A stretch of DNA of 64,000 nucleotides, from the NCBI GenBank assembly GCA_017509255.1, contig JAFWQA010000008.1, positions 1 to 64,000 on the forward strand. Reading direction: 5' to 3'. The DNA comes from Clostridia bacterium. GTDB taxonomy: Bacteria; Bacillota; Clostridia; Christensenellales; Aristaeellaceae. The position numbers and the translations under genes were made by a program. Under the pieces are notes generated by a model that was given only the letters and a program-made list of their open reading frames with translations, was not told the DNA's origin and searched no databases. Below are positions 49,662-59,899 of this stretch, piece by piece; positions within the stretch are counted from its first letter, which is position 1; every line of letters begins with the position of its first letter.

Positions 49662-52600
49662 TCAACCCTTGAAGTACTTGACCGCCGCCTCGAACATGCG
49701 GATGTCGTATTCGCCCGGCACATTCCGGTACAGGCCGCTGCCCTTGCGCTCGCTGTGGCCCATCTTGCCGAAAACGCGCCCGTCCGGACTGGTAATGCCT
49801 TCCACGGCGTACAGGGAGCCGTTCGGATTGAAGCGGACGTCCATGGTCGCTTTGCCGCCCAGATCCACATACTGCGTCGCGATCTGCCCGTTCTCCGCCA
49901 GTTTCCGGATCAGCTCCTCACTTGCCAGGAAACGGCCTTCGCCGTGGCTGATCGGTACGTTGTAGATATCGCCGACATTTGTCAGGCTCAGCCAGGGGCT
50001 CCTGTTGCTCGCCACGCGCGTGCGCACGATGCGGCTCTGGTGCCGCGCGATCGTGTTGAAGGTCAGCGTCGGGCAGTTTTCATCCGTATCGATGATTTTG
50101 CCGTAGGGCACCAGGCCCAGCTTGATCAGCGCCTGGAAGCCGTTGCAGATACCGCACATCAGGCCGTCCCTCTGCTCCAGCAGTTCCGTCACGCCCTCCC
50201 TGACCGCGTCGTTGCGGAAGAAGGCGGTAATGAACTTGCCGCTGCCGTCGGGCTCGTCGCCGCCGGAGAAGCCGCCGGGAATAAAGATCATCTGCGCAGA
50301 GCGGATCTCCTGCGCGAACTCCGCCACGCTCCGGGCGATCCCCTCGGCGGACAGGTTGTTGACCACAAAAATCTTCGCTTCGGCGCCGGCATCCGCCATC
50401 GCCTTCGCGCTGTCGTATTCGCAGTTCGTCCCGGGGAAGGCCGGGATCAGCACGCGCGGCTTCGCGGTCTTCACCGCGGGCGCCGGCCACTTCTTCGCTT
50501 CACAGGCGAAATTTTCCGTCTTTCCTTCCGGCGTAGGGATATTGCAGGCATAAACCTTTTCCAGTCTGTCCTCGTACAGGCAGAGCAGGCTGTCCGTGGA
50601 TACGGAATGCTCTCCGTACTTCAGCGCGGCCTCTTCCGTCACCGTGCCGAGCTTTTTGCCGGCATCCGTCTCCTCCGTCAGCTCCAGGATAAAAGAGCCG
50701 TAACGGTAGCCGAAGATTTCCTCCTCCGTCAGCGCGCTGTCGAACGTGAAGCCCAGGGAGTTGCCGAAGGCCATCTTCATCACGGCCTCCGCCGCGCCGC
50801 CCAGGCCGGGGGTATAGGCAGCCGCCGCCTTGCCGGCACGCATCAGCTCCGTCACCTGCGCGTACAGCGCCAGCAGGGATTCCGGCTTCGGCAGGCCGTT
50901 CTCATCCGTTTCCGGGGATAGCATCACCACGCTGTGGCCGGCCTGTTTGAACTCGGGAGTCACGATCTCATCCGCCTTGCCGGTAGTCACCGCGAAGGAG
51001 ACCAGCGTCGGCGGGACGTCCAGATCCTCAAAGGAGCCGGACATGGAGTCCTTGCCGCCGATGGAGGCGATGCCCAGGTCCAGCTGCGCGCGGAAGGCGC
51101 CCAGCAGGGCTGCCAGAGGCTTGCCCCAGCGCTTTCCGTCCTTCCCGGGCTTTTCAAAGTACTCCTGGAAGGTCAGATACACATCCTCAAAGGACGCGCC
51201 GGTCGCGATCAGCTTGGAAACGGACTCGATCACCGCCAGATACGCGCCGTGATACGGGCTCTTTTCGGTAATGAAGGGATTGTAGCCCCACGCCATCAGC
51301 GAGCAGTCATCCGTATGCTTCTTTTCCATGGAGATCTTCTGCACCATCGCCTGAATGGGGGTCAGCTGGTTTTTCCCGCCGAAGGGCATCAGCACGGTGC
51401 CGGCGCCGATCGTGGAGTCGAACCGTTCGGAAAGGCCGCGTCTGGAGCAGACGTTCAGATCCTGCGCCAGGGCGCGCATGCCCTGCTCAAAGCCTTCGCG
51501 CTTTGGCGCGGAGACCGGGCTGCTCTTTTCGGGCGTAATGACAATGTGCTTGTCGGCACCGTTGGAATTCAGGAATTCACGGGAGATGTCCACGATGGTC
51601 TTCCCGTTCCAGTTCATGCGCAGCCGGGGCTCTTCCTTCACCACGGCCACGGGGGTCGCGTGAAGGTTCTCCTCCGCCGCCAGCTTCAGGAAGGCGTCGG
51701 CATCCTCCGGCGCCACGACCACAGCCATGCGTTCCTGGGATTCGGAAATGGCCAGTTCGGTGCCGTCCAGACCGTCGTACTTCTTCGGCACGGCGTTCAG
51801 GTCGATCTCCAGACCGTCCGCCAGTTCGCCGATCGCCACGGACACGCCGCCGGCGCCGAAGTCATTGCAGCGCTTGATCAGCCTTGTGGCCGCCGGATTC
51901 CGGAAGAGGCGCTGCAGCTTGCGCTCCTCGGGCGCGTTGCCCTTCTGCACCTCCGCGCCGCAGGTCTCCACGGAATGCGCGTTGTGCGCTTTGGAGGAGC
52001 CGGTTGCGCCGCCGATGCCGTCACGGCCAGTCGCGCCGCCCAGCAGGATCACCACATCCCCCGGCGCGGGCACCTCACGGCGCACGTTCTCCGCCGGAGC
52101 AGCGGCGATCACCGCGCCGATCTCCATGCGCTTGGCCGCGTAGCCGGGATGATAGATCTCATCCACGATGCCGGTTGCCAGACCGATCTGGTTGCCGTAG
52201 GAGGAATAGCCGGCCGCCGCCGTTGTGACCAGCTTGCGCTGGGGCAGCTTGCCGGGAATGGTCTCGCTCACGGGCACGGTCGGATCCGCCGCGCCGGTCA
52301 CGCGCATCGCGCCGTAGACATAGGCCCTGCCGCTCAGCGGATCGCGGATCGCGCCGCCGATGCAGGTAGCCGCTCCGCCGAAGGGCTCGATCTCCGTCGG
52401 ATGGTTGTGCGTCTCGTTTTTGAACAGCAGCAGCCAGGGCTCCTTCTTCCCGTCGGCTTCCACTTCGATCTTCACCGTGCAGGCGTTGATCTCCTCGCTC
52501 TCGTCCAGCTTCGGCAGCTTACCCTTCGCCTTCAGATACCGGGTCGCCACAGTCGCCAGATCCATCAGGCAGACCGGCTTCGCGTCCCTGCCCAGTTCAT

Positions 52601-53360
52601 GGCGCACGGAAAGATAATCCTGCCAGGCCTTCTCCAGCAGAGGATCGTCGAACTTCGCGCTGTCGATCACAGTCAGGAAGGTGGTATGGCGGCAGTGATC
52701 GCTCCAGTAGGTGTCCAGCATCCGGATCTCCGTGATGGTGGGATCCCGGCGCTCGGAGCGGAAGTATTCCTGGCAGAATGCGATATCGTCCGTGTCCATG
52801 GCCAGGCCGTAATCCGCCACAAATTTTTCCAGTCCGGCGCGGTCCAGCTCCGTAAAGCCGTCCAGCGTCCTCACGGTGGTCGGGATCGCGTAATCGGTCT
52901 TCAGCGTGGCGGGCTTCTCCAGGGAGGCCTGCCGCGCTTCCACCGGATTGATCACGTATTTCCGGATCTCGGCGATCTCCGCCTCGCTCAGCTGTCCGTA
53001 CAGGGCATACACCTTCGCGCTGCGCACCAGCGGCCGATCGCCCTGGGAAATGATCTGAATGCACTGCGCGGCGGAATCCGCGCGCTGGTCAAACTGTCCG
53101 GGCAGGTATTCCACGGCAAAGACCGCCGCGGCGCCTTCAAAATCCGTATCCTCCGTCGCGACGTCCAGCTGCGGCTCGGCAAAAACCGTCTTCACCGCGT
53201 AACGGAACAGGTCCTCCGGCAGGTTTTCCGCGTCATAGCGGTTCAGCAGCCGGACCCTTTCCAGGCCGGCGATCCCCAGCATTTCCCGGGCTTCAGTCAG
53301 CAAAGCGCGCGCTTCGTTGTCCAGTCCGGGCTTCTTTTCCACAAAGATTCTGTATACCAT
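49662..53360 (-). CDS. purL: Phosphoribosylformylglycinamidine synthase, single-chain
   Basis: PurL (1232 aa) converts FGAR and glutamine to FGAM. It is the large single-chain form: an N-terminal PurS-like region, two AIRS-like ATP domains (DTYWSDHCRHTTF, HNHPTEIEPFGGAATCIGG and GGKDSMSGSFEDLDVPPTL) and a C-terminal class I glutaminase (PAFPGTNCEYDSAK, catalytic Cys in CGICNGFQAL, His in SHGEGRF). No purQ or purS is needed. It lies 18 nt after purD. Confidence 0.96.
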   Translation of the reverse strand: MVYRIFVEKKPGLDNEARALLTEAREMLGIAGLERVRLLNRYDAENLPEDLFRYAVKTVFAEPQLDVATEDTDFEGAAAVFAVEYLPGQFDQRADSAAQCIQIISQGDRPLVRSAKVYALYGQLSEAEIAEIRKYVINPVEARQASLEKPATLKTDYAIPTTVRTLDGFTELDRAGLEKFVADYGLAMDTDDIAFCQEYFRSERRDPTITEIRMLDTYWSDHCRHTTFLTVIDSAKFDDPLLEKAWQDYLSVRHELGRDAKPVCLMDLATVATRYLKAKGKLPKLDESEEINACTVKIEVEADGKKEPWLLLFKNETHNHPTEIEPFGGAATCIGGAIRDPLSGRAYVYGAMRVTGAADPTVPVSETIPGKLPQRKLVTTAAAGYSSYGNQIGLATGIVDEIYHPGYAAKRMEIGAVIAAAPAENVRREVPAPGDVVILLGGATGRDGIGGATGSSKAHNAHSVETCGAEVQKGNAPEERKLQRLFRNPAATRLIKRCNDFGAGGVSVAIGELADGLEIDLNAVPKKYDGLDGTELAISESQERMAVVVAPEDADAFLKLAAEENLHATPVAVVKEEPRLRMNWNGKTIVDISREFLNSNGADKHIVITPEKSSPVSAPKREGFEQGMRALAQDLNVCSRRGLSERFDSTIGAGTVLMPFGGKNQLTPIQAMVQKISMEKKHTDDCSLMAWGYNPFITEKSPYHGAYLAVIESVSKLIATGASFEDVYLTFQEYFEKPGKDGKRWGKPLAALLGAFRAQLDLGIASIGGKDSMSGSFEDLDVPPTLVSFAVTTGKADEIVTPEFKQAGHSVVMLSPETDENGLPKPESLLALYAQVTELMRAGKAAAAYTPGLGGAAEAVMKMAFGNSLGFTFDSALTEEEIFGYRYGSFILELTEETDAGKKLGTVTEEAALKYGEHSVSTDSLLCLYEDRLEKVYACNIPTPEGKTENFACEAKKWPAPAVKTAKPRVLIPAFPGTNCEYDSAKAMADAGAEAKIFVVNNLSAEGIARSVAEFAQEIRSAQMIFIPGGFSGGDEPDGSGKFITAFFRNDAVREGVTELLEQRDGLMCGICNGFQALIKLGLVPYGKIIDTDENCPTLTFNTIARHQSRIVRTRVASNRSPWLSLTNVGDIYNVPISHGEGRFLASEELIRKLAENGQIATQYVDLGGKATMDVRFNPNGSLYAVEGITSPDGRVFGKMGHSERKGSGLYRNVPGEYDIRMFEAAVKYFKG

Positions 53361-53378
53361 ATCCGTTATCCTCGCCTT

Positions 53379-54644
53379 TTATTTTCCGCAGTTCAGCGCT
53401 CTCTGCCCGATGTCGTGGCGGAAATATTTGTTGCCGAAGGTGATCTGATCCGCAAGCGCGTAGGCTTCCTTCACGGCGTCTGCCAGCGTATCCGCCGTGG
53501 CGGTCACGCCCAGTACCCGCCCGCCGGAGGTCACGAGCCTGCCTTCCTTTTCGGCCGCGCCCGCCACATACACATGCGGTAGCACGTTTCCGGGGATCGA
53601 GATCTCATATCCTTTTTCATAGGAGACCGGATAGCCCGCGGAGGCCAGTACCACGCAGCAGGCGTTTTCCTTCCGGAAAACGACCGGCGTGTCCTTCAGC
53701 GTCCCGGCGGTCACCGCCTGCATCACCGTCAGCAGATCGCTCTCCAGCAGCGGCAGCACGACCTGGGTCTCCGGGTCGCCGAAGCGGCAGTTGTACTCGA
53801 TCACCTTGGGCCCGTTCGCCGTGATCATCAGCCCGAAATACAGGCAGCCGCGGAATTCCCGTCCCTCCGCCTTCATCGCGCGGACCGTCGGCAGGAAGAT
53901 CTTTTCCATGCATTCCGCCGCCACCGCGTCCGTATAGAAGGGGTTTGGCGCCACCGTGCCCATTCCGCCGGTGTTCAGCCCGGTGTCACCGTCTCCGGCC
54001 CGCTTGTGGTCCATGCTGGATACCATCGGCACCACGGTCTCCCCGTCCGTAAAGCTCAGCACGGAGACCTCGGGACCCTCCAGATACTCCTCGATCACGA
54101 TCTGGTTTCCGCTGTCCCCGAACTGCCTGTCGCGCATGATGGACTGCACTGCGCCGCAGGCTTCCTCCCGGGTCATGGCAATGATCACGCCCTTGCCCAG
54201 CGCCAGCCCGTCCGCCTTGACCACGGTCGGGATCGGCGCCGTTTTCAGGTATTCCAGCGCCTTTTCCGCATCATCGAACACCTCGTAGGAAGCCGTCGGG
54301 ATGCCGTATTTTTTCATCAGGTTTTTGGAGAAGACCTTGCTTCCCTCAATGATCGCGGCGTTCTTCCGCGGTCCGAAGCAGGGCACACCGATCGCCTCCA
54401 GCGCGTCCACGCAGCCCAGCACCAGCGGATCGTCCGGCGCCACAACGGCATAATCCACGGCCTTTTCCTTCGCGAAGGCCGTGATGCCGGCAATATCCTT
54501 CGCTCCGATATTCACGCATTCCGCGTCCAGCGCGATGCCGCCGTTTCCGGGAAGCGCGTAGATCTTTTCCACCGAAGGATTCTCCTTCAGCTTTTTAATG
54601 ATGGCATGTTCACGGCCGCCCCCGCCGACTACCAGTAATTTCAT
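53379..54644 (-). CDS. purD: Phosphoribosylamine--glycine ligase
   Basis: PurD (421 aa) makes GAR from phosphoribosylamine, glycine and ATP. The N-terminal VVGGGGREHAI, the ATP-grasp segments KADGLALGKGVIIA and EYLEGPEVSVLSFTDG, and the YNCRFGDPETQ signature are intact. Located between purH and purL. Confidence 0.97.
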   Translation of the reverse strand: MKLLVVGGGGREHAIIKKLKENPSVEKIYALPGNGGIALDAECVNIGAKDIAGITAFAKEKAVDYAVVAPDDPLVLGCVDALEAIGVPCFGPRKNAAIIEGSKVFSKNLMKKYGIPTASYEVFDDAEKALEYLKTAPIPTVVKADGLALGKGVIIAMTREEACGAVQSIMRDRQFGDSGNQIVIEEYLEGPEVSVLSFTDGETVVPMVSSMDHKRAGDGDTGLNTGGMGTVAPNPFYTDAVAAECMEKIFLPTVRAMKAEGREFRGCLYFGLMITANGPKVIEYNCRFGDPETQVVLPLLESDLLTVMQAVTAGTLKDTPVVFRKENACCVVLASAGYPVSYEKGYEISIPGNVLPHVYVAGAAEKEGRLVTSGGRVLGVTATADTLADAVKEAYALADQITFGNKYFRHDIGQRALNCGK

Positions 54645-54662
54645 TTTCCGCTTTCCTTTTTC

Positions 54663-55847
54663 TCAGTGATGGAAGAGTCTCATATGGGTGAAGCACATGG
54701 TCATGCCGTACTTGTCGCAGCATTCGATCACCGCGTCGTCGCGGATGGATCCGCCGGGCTCGGCAATGTATTTCACGCCGCTCCTGTATGCGCGCTCGAT
54801 ATTGTCGCTGAAGGGGAAGAACGCGTCGGAGCCCAGCGCCACATTCTGGCGGGTCTTCAGGAAGGCGCGCTGCTCCTCCGCGGTGAAGGGAGCCGGCTGC
54901 TCAGTGAAGTACTTCTGCCAGTTGCCGTCGGCACAGACGTCTTCTTCGTTCTGATTGATGTAGCCGTCGATCACATTGTCGCGGTCCGGGCGGCCCAGAT
55001 CCTTGCGGAAGGGCAGGTTCAGCACCTTCTCATGCTGACGGAGGAACCAGGTATCCGCCTTGCTGCCCGCCAGGCGCGTGCAGTGGATACGGCTCTGCTG
55101 GCCGGCGCCGACGCCGATCGCCTGCCCGTCCACCGCGTAGCACACGGAGTTGGACTGGGTGTACTTCAGCGTGATCAGCGCCACGATCAGGTCGCGCACC
55201 GCGCTGTCCGGCAGATCCTTGTTCTTCGTCACGATATCCGCCAGCAGCTCGCGGTTGATCTTAAAGTTGTTGCGGCCCTGCTCAAAGGTGATACCGAACA
55301 CCTGCTTGCGTTCCTGCACCTCGGGCACGTAGTCCGGATCGATCTCCACGATGTTGTAATTGCCCTTGCGCTTCTGCTTCAGGATCTCCAGCGCCTCGGG
55401 CTCATAGCCGGGAGCGATGATCCCGTCGGAAACCTCGCGCTTGACCATTTGGGCCGTGGTCACGTCGCACACGTCGCTCAGGGCGACCCAGTCGCCGAAG
55501 GAGCACATCCGGTCCGTACCGCGGGCCCGCGCATAGGCGCAGGCCAGGGGAGAATCGTCCAGGCCTTCGATGTCATCCACGAAACAGGCCTTTTTCAGGT
55601 CGTCGCTCAGCGGGATGCCGACAGCCGCGGAGGTGGGGCTCACATGCTTGAAGGAGGTCACAGCGGGCATACCAAGCGCTTCCTTCAGCTCCTTCACCAG
55701 CTGCCAGCTGTTGAAGGCATCCAGAAAATTGATATATCCGGGACGTCCGGAAAGGATTTTGATCGGCAGGTCGCTGCCGTCGTTCATATAGATTTTAGCC
55801 GGCTTCTGATTCGGGTTGCAGCCGTATTTCAGCTCAAATTCCTTCAT
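54663..55847 (-). CDS. purH: Stand-alone AICAR transformylase (PurH C-terminal type)
   Basis: The 394-aa protein corresponds only to the AICAR formyltransferase half of PurH; it lacks the N-terminal IMP cyclohydrolase (MGS-like) domain. The catalytic KH pair lies in SFKHVSPTSAAVG, with AVDGQAIGVGAGQQSRIHCTR and SDAFFPFSDNIERA downstream. It uses 10-formyl-THF to make FAICAR. The adjacent purO gene supplies the missing cyclohydrolase. Preceded by a standard AAGGAGAGC-like site. Confidence 0.93.
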   Translation of the reverse strand: MKEFELKYGCNPNQKPAKIYMNDGSDLPIKILSGRPGYINFLDAFNSWQLVKELKEALGMPAVTSFKHVSPTSAAVGIPLSDDLKKACFVDDIEGLDDSPLACAYARARGTDRMCSFGDWVALSDVCDVTTAQMVKREVSDGIIAPGYEPEALEILKQKRKGNYNIVEIDPDYVPEVQERKQVFGITFEQGRNNFKINRELLADIVTKNKDLPDSAVRDLIVALITLKYTQSNSVCYAVDGQAIGVGAGQQSRIHCTRLAGSKADTWFLRQHEKVLNLPFRKDLGRPDRDNVIDGYINQNEEDVCADGNWQKYFTEQPAPFTAEEQRAFLKTRQNVALGSDAFFPFSDNIERAYRSGVKYIAEPGGSIRDDAVIECCDKYGMTMCFTHMRLFHH

Positions 55848-55860
55848 TTTTCTGCTCTCC

Positions 55861-56580
55861 TTACTGATGCTTGTTGATCAGGCGGTTCTCGGCCTTGCCG
55901 CTCTTCAGGTCCACATAGCGGACGTACAGGCTGATCTTGTTGTCCTTGTTCAGCGCGTTCCACAGGCGGTCTGTCATCTCATCGATGTCATCCGCCACGG
56001 CGATGCGCTCCGGCTCGCCCTGGAAGGTCGGGATCGGATTCCCGTCGCACACATAGGTGTGCAGGAAGTGGCCCAGACCGTTTTTCGGCGCGTAGCTGAA
56101 GGTGTAGCGGTTGCAGTCGGAGCCTTCCGCGTCCGCGCTCTTGAGAATGCTCATCTGATAGGTGAACCCGCCGTCCGCGAAGGTCAGCATGCCGCTGATG
56201 CGGGGGGTGAAGTTCGGAGCATCCGGCTCAAAGCAGCGGCTTTCCAGCGCTTCGGAGAAGGTCTTGCCGGCCTTCAGTCCGTCATAGACCGTATCGGTCT
56301 GATCGCCGTTGGTCACGATCAGCTGATTGTCCAGGGAACGGATCGCGGCGTAGATGATCAGGGACGGATCCTGCACCTTGGAGGCGTCAAAGGGTTCCGT
56401 GAACACTTCTCCGTTCTTTTCCGTAAAGATCCGGTTGCGGCTGTTCTCACTCCGGCCCATGATGAAGTAGGCCGTCACCGCTTTGCTCCCGTCGGGCGTC
56501 TTGCCGATGATGATGCCCCGTCCGGGATAGACATTGTTTTCCAGCAGCTCCTCAGGTGTGTTGATCCGATAGATTTCCAT
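55861..56580 (-). CDS. purO: Archaeal-type IMP cyclohydrolase (PurO-like)
   Basis: This 239-aa protein resembles the IMP_cyclohyd/PurO family of Ntn-hydrolase fold: it starts EIYRINTPEELLENNVYPGRG, then has GRSENSRNRIF and ends with KISLYVRYVDL. It is expected to close FAICAR to IMP, complementing the stand-alone transformylase 13 nt downstream. Assignment rests on these segments plus context. It follows purN by 168 nt across a structured element. Confidence 0.88.
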   Translation of the reverse strand: MEIYRINTPEELLENNVYPGRGIIIGKTPDGSKAVTAYFIMGRSENSRNRIFTEKNGEVFTEPFDASKVQDPSLIIYAAIRSLDNQLIVTNGDQTDTVYDGLKAGKTFSEALESRCFEPDAPNFTPRISGMLTFADGGFTYQMSILKSADAEGSDCNRYTFSYAPKNGLGHFLHTYVCDGNPIPTFQGEPERIAVADDIDEMTDRLWNALNKDNKISLYVRYVDLKSGKAENRLINKHQ

Positions 56581-56621
56581 GCTTCCTTCCCCCTGTATCC
56601 GCGCCGGGCGCGGTTATTTCC

Positions 56622-56708
56622 TCAGGGGGCTTTGCAGCCTTCGGCTGTATGTGAGCTGTTATCCAAATCAGAGATTTGGTCAGCTCATCATCCGGTCCTG
56701 CCCCCTGA
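56622..56708 (-). other. Structured three-way-junction element between purN and purO
   Basis: Minus strand arms TCAGGGGGC (56700-56708) and GCCCCCTGA (56622-56630) enclose two hairpins: TGAGCTG with inner CCAAATC stem (56652-56658/56681-56687 and 56663-56669/56673-56679), and CAGCC/GGCTG (56635-56639/56643-56647). No T-run follows. It may be a dispersed palindromic repeat or a structured RNA. Confidence 0.55.
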
Positions 56709-56748
56709 AACCACTTCCGTGTTTTCCGGACTGTGTCCGCTTTTCTTT

Positions 56749-57360
56749 TCAGGCTCCGACGATCTCCCGGGAAACGGTCTCCACCGCGCGGGGGAGCAGG
56801 ATCCATTCCGCCTGCTCCATCACCCGCCGCTGCAGGATCTCCGATGTATCGCCGGGTTCGACCTCCACCGCCTTCTGGGCGATGATCTCTCCGCCGTCCG
56901 GGATCTCGTTCACGAAATGCACCGTGGCGCCGGTGATCTTCACTCCGCGCGCCAGCGCGGCGTCATGTACCTTCAGGCCGTAATATCCCGCGCCGCAGAA
57001 GCTCGGGATCAGGCTCGGATGGATATTGATGATCCTCCGTTCGTAATGCTTCACGAAGCTTTCGCTCAGGATGCTCAGGAAGCCCGCCAGCACGATCAGG
57101 TCCGTCCGGTTCTCCTCCAGCGCTTCGGTCAGCTTCTGCTCGAAAGCTTCCTGGCTGCCGCAGAACTTTTTCGCGATCTCTTTCCCGGGAATGCCCGCCT
57201 TCTTCGCGCGTTCCAGCGCATAGGCGTCCGCCCGGTCGCTGATGACCAGCGTCACCTCACCGGATGTCAGGATCCCTTCCTTTTCCGCGTCCAGAATCGC
57301 CTGCAGATTGGTCCCGCCGCCCGATACGAGAACGGCGATCCTCGCCTTCCGTGAATTCAT
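56749..57360 (-). CDS. purN: Phosphoribosylglycinamide formyltransferase
   Basis: PurN (203 aa) transfers a formyl group from 10-formyl-THF to GAR. SGGGTNLQAI is at the N-terminus and the catalytic NIHPSLIPSF segment with VHFVNE-PDGG follows. The start at 57360 is chosen for its GGAGG site, which lies on the purM stop. Confidence 0.96.
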   Translation of the reverse strand: MNSRKARIAVLVSGGGTNLQAILDAEKEGILTSGEVTLVISDRADAYALERAKKAGIPGKEIAKKFCGSQEAFEQKLTEALEENRTDLIVLAGFLSILSESFVKHYERRIINIHPSLIPSFCGAGYYGLKVHDAALARGVKITGATVHFVNEIPDGGEIIAQKAVEVEPGDTSEILQRRVMEQAEWILLPRAVETVSREIVGA

Positions 57361-57374
57361 ACGGCCCCTCCTGT

Positions 57375-58427
57375 TCACACGATCTCGATTTTGTTTTCGC
57401 TCTTTATGATCTCGCCGATCTCATAGGCATCCACGCCCTGATCCTTCAGGATCTTCAGCGCTTCCTCCTTCTGAGCGGCGGGAACAACGATGCTCATGCC
57501 CACGCCCATGTTAAAGGTGTTGAACATATCCCGCTCGGTGATGCCGCCCTTTTCCGCGATCAGCTGAAAGATCGGATGGATCCTGACGGCGCTCTTCCGG
57601 ATCTTCGCGCCCAGCCCGTCCGGAATGCTCCGCGGAATGTTTTCGTAGAAGCCGCCGCCGGTGATATGGCTGATGCCGCGCACAGCCACCTTTTCCAGCA
57701 GGGCCAGAACGGGCTTTACATAGATCCTCGTGGGCTCCAGCAGGGCTTCACCCAGACTCCGTCCGCCCAGCTCCTCCCGGGGGGCGTTCAGCTTTCCGGC
57801 ATCCGCCAGCTCTTCGGCGAACACCTTGCGCACCAGGCTGAAGCCGTTGGAATGCACGCCGCTGGACGGCAGCGCGATCACCGCGTCGCCCGCCTGCATC
57901 GTTTTGTTGTCAATGATCTTCGCCTTATCCACCAGACCGGTGCTGTAGCCGGCCAGATCGTATTCGTCCTCGGGATAGAAACCGGGCATCTCGGCGGTCT
58001 CGCCGCCGATCAGCGCCGCTCCGGACTGCACGCAGCCCTCGCACACGCCCTTGACGATCTGCTCGATCCTCTCCGGAACATTCTTCCCGCAGGCAATATA
58101 ATCCAGGAAAAACAGCGGTTTCGCTCCGCAGCAGATAATGTCGTTCACGCACATGGCCACGCAGTCGATACCGACGGTGTCATGTTTGTTCATCAGAAAT
58201 GCAAGCTTCAGCTTGGTTCCGACGCCGTCCGTGCCGGAAACCAGCACCGGCCTGGAAATGCCGCCCATATCCGGCTCAAACAGGCCGCCGAAGCCGCCCA
58301 CGTCGGAGCAGACACCGGGCGTTTCCGTCCTGCGGATATGCTTTTTCATCAGTTCAACGGCTTTGTAGCCCGCGGTGATATCCACGCCCGCGGCGGCATA
58401 CGCTTCCGATCTGGATTGCTCGTTCAT
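57375..58427 (-). CDS. purM: Phosphoribosylformylglycinamidine cyclo-ligase
   Basis: PurM (350 aa) converts FGAM to AIR using ATP. Family features include SYAAAGVDI-like [33 protein letters not shown] and [11 protein letters not shown]. The start at 58427 has AAGGAAG upstream; the longer frame overlaps purF. It starts 2 nt after the purF stop. Confidence 0.97.
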   Translation of the reverse strand: MNEQSRSEAYAAAGVDITAGYKAVELMKKHIRRTETPGVCSDVGGFGGLFEPDMGGISRPVLVSGTDGVGTKLKLAFLMNKHDTVGIDCVAMCVNDIICCGAKPLFFLDYIACGKNVPERIEQIVKGVCEGCVQSGAALIGGETAEMPGFYPEDEYDLAGYSTGLVDKAKIIDNKTMQAGDAVIALPSSGVHSNGFSLVRKVFAEELADAGKLNAPREELGGRSLGEALLEPTRIYVKPVLALLEKVAVRGISHITGGGFYENIPRSIPDGLGAKIRKSAVRIHPIFQLIAEKGGITERDMFNTFNMGVGMSIVVPAAQKEEALKILKDQGVDAYEIGEIIKSENKIEIV

Positions 58428-58429
58428 TT

Positions 58430-59857
58430 TCAGTCTTCCTTTCCGTTCCAACAGTAAGTGCACAGCTCACACGGGTCCAGACCGATGGCCTTTACCACGC
58501 CCTCCAGGCTCTGGAAATCCAGGGAGGCGAAGTGGAATTTGTCGCAGATGCCCTGGCGGAGCTTCTGGCCGCGTTCGGTCGATCCGTCCGCGTATTCCTC
58601 CAGATGCTTCAGGCCGTCCTCTCCCTCCAGCTCCACGATCACCCGGCGGGCGATCAGCTCCATATCGGAATTGGAGCGGGAGAAATTCAGATATTTGCAG
58701 GCATACATGATCGGGGGACAGGCGCTGCGCATATGCACCGCCTTGGCGCCGCTGTCATAGAGGAATTCCACCGTCTCCTTCAGCTGCGTTCCCCGGACGA
58801 TGGAGTCGTCCACAAACAGCAGATTCTTGCCCTTGATCAGCGCGTTGACCGGGATCTGCTTCATCTTGGCGATCTTGTTCCGGTCCGTCTGCGTTGCCGG
58901 CATAAAGCTGCGGCTCCAGGTGGGCGTATATTTGATGAACGCCCGGGCGAAGGGCTTGCCGCTGCGGTTCGCGTAGCCGATGGCATGCGGGGTGCCGCTG
59001 TCCGGCACGCCGCCCACGTAATCGATGTCCTCCGCTTTCCCGTTGGCCATGTCGTTCTCGGCCAGGATCGCCCCGTTGCGGTAACGCATGGCTTCCACGT
59101 TCACGCCCTCGTAGGTGGAGGTCGGATAGCCGTAATAGCTCCACAGGAAGGAACAGATCTTTTTCTTCTTTCCCGGCGCGGACAGCTGTGTCATGCTCTC
59201 CGGCGTCAGCGCCACGATCTCGCCCGGACCCAGCTCGTACTCATCGTCATAGCCGATCTTCTGATACGCGAAGGATTCGAAGGAAACCGCGTACCCGTCC
59301 GCGTTTTTGCCGATCTGCACCGGCAGCCGGCCGACCCGGTCGCGGGCGGCGATCAGCGTACCGTCCTCCTTCAGCACCAGGATGGACGCGGTGCCGCGGA
59401 TGGATTTCTGCGCGAAACGGATACCCTCCGTGAAGGTGCTCTTCTGATTGATCAGCGCGCTGAGCAGCTCTGTCTGGTTGATCCGGCCGCCCGTCATGGC
59501 ATCAAAATGCCCCCCGCTGAAGGACAGGTACTGATCGATCAGTTCATCGGCGTTGTTGATCACGCCGGTCATACAGATCGCGTAGGTGCCCAGCGAGGAG
59601 CGGACGAGCAGGGGCTGCGGGTCGCTGTCCGAAATACAGCCGATCGCCGCAGTCCCGCTCATTTCTTCAAAAACATGCTCGAATTTGGTCCGGAAGGGAG
59701 CGTTCTCAATGCTGTGGATCTTTCTCTGCAGCCCGACCTCCGGGTCCCAGGCCGCCATCCCGGCGCGCTTGGTTCCCAGATGGCTGTGGTAGTCCACGCC
59801 GAAGAACACGTCCAGCATACAGTCCTTTTTCGAGGTAATCCCGAAAAAACCGCCCAT
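58430..59857 (-). CDS. purF: Amidophosphoribosyltransferase PurF lacking the N-terminal nucleophile Cys
   Basis: PurF (475 aa) makes phosphoribosylamine from PRPP, the committed purine step. The C-terminal phosphoribosyltransferase domain is intact: PRPP loop VDDSIVRGT at 349-357. The N-terminal class II amidotransferase normally has Cys directly after the initiator Met; here it reads [10 protein letters not shown], so Gly replaces it. The rest of that domain ([13 protein letters not shown]-like region) is present. Cysteines at 235, in ACPP and in CELCTYC near the C-terminus match the Fe-S ligand pattern of Bacillus PurF. Use of free ammonia is inferred. Confidence 0.92.
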   Translation of the reverse strand: MGGFFGITSKKDCMLDVFFGVDYHSHLGTKRAGMAAWDPEVGLQRKIHSIENAPFRTKFEHVFEEMSGTAAIGCISDSDPQPLLVRSSLGTYAICMTGVINNADELIDQYLSFSGGHFDAMTGGRINQTELLSALINQKSTFTEGIRFAQKSIRGTASILVLKEDGTLIAARDRVGRLPVQIGKNADGYAVSFESFAYQKIGYDDEYELGPGEIVALTPESMTQLSAPGKKKKICSFLWSYYGYPTSTYEGVNVEAMRYRNGAILAENDMANGKAEDIDYVGGVPDSGTPHAIGYANRSGKPFARAFIKYTPTWSRSFMPATQTDRNKIAKMKQIPVNALIKGKNLLFVDDSIVRGTQLKETVEFLYDSGAKAVHMRSACPPIMYACKYLNFSRSNSDMELIARRVIVELEGEDGLKHLEEYADGSTERGQKLRQGICDKFHFASLDFQSLEGVVKAIGLDPCELCTYCWNGKED

Positions 59858-59899
59858 TTGATTCTCTCCGTTCTGTTTCTCGTGCTTTGGGGTTCAGGC

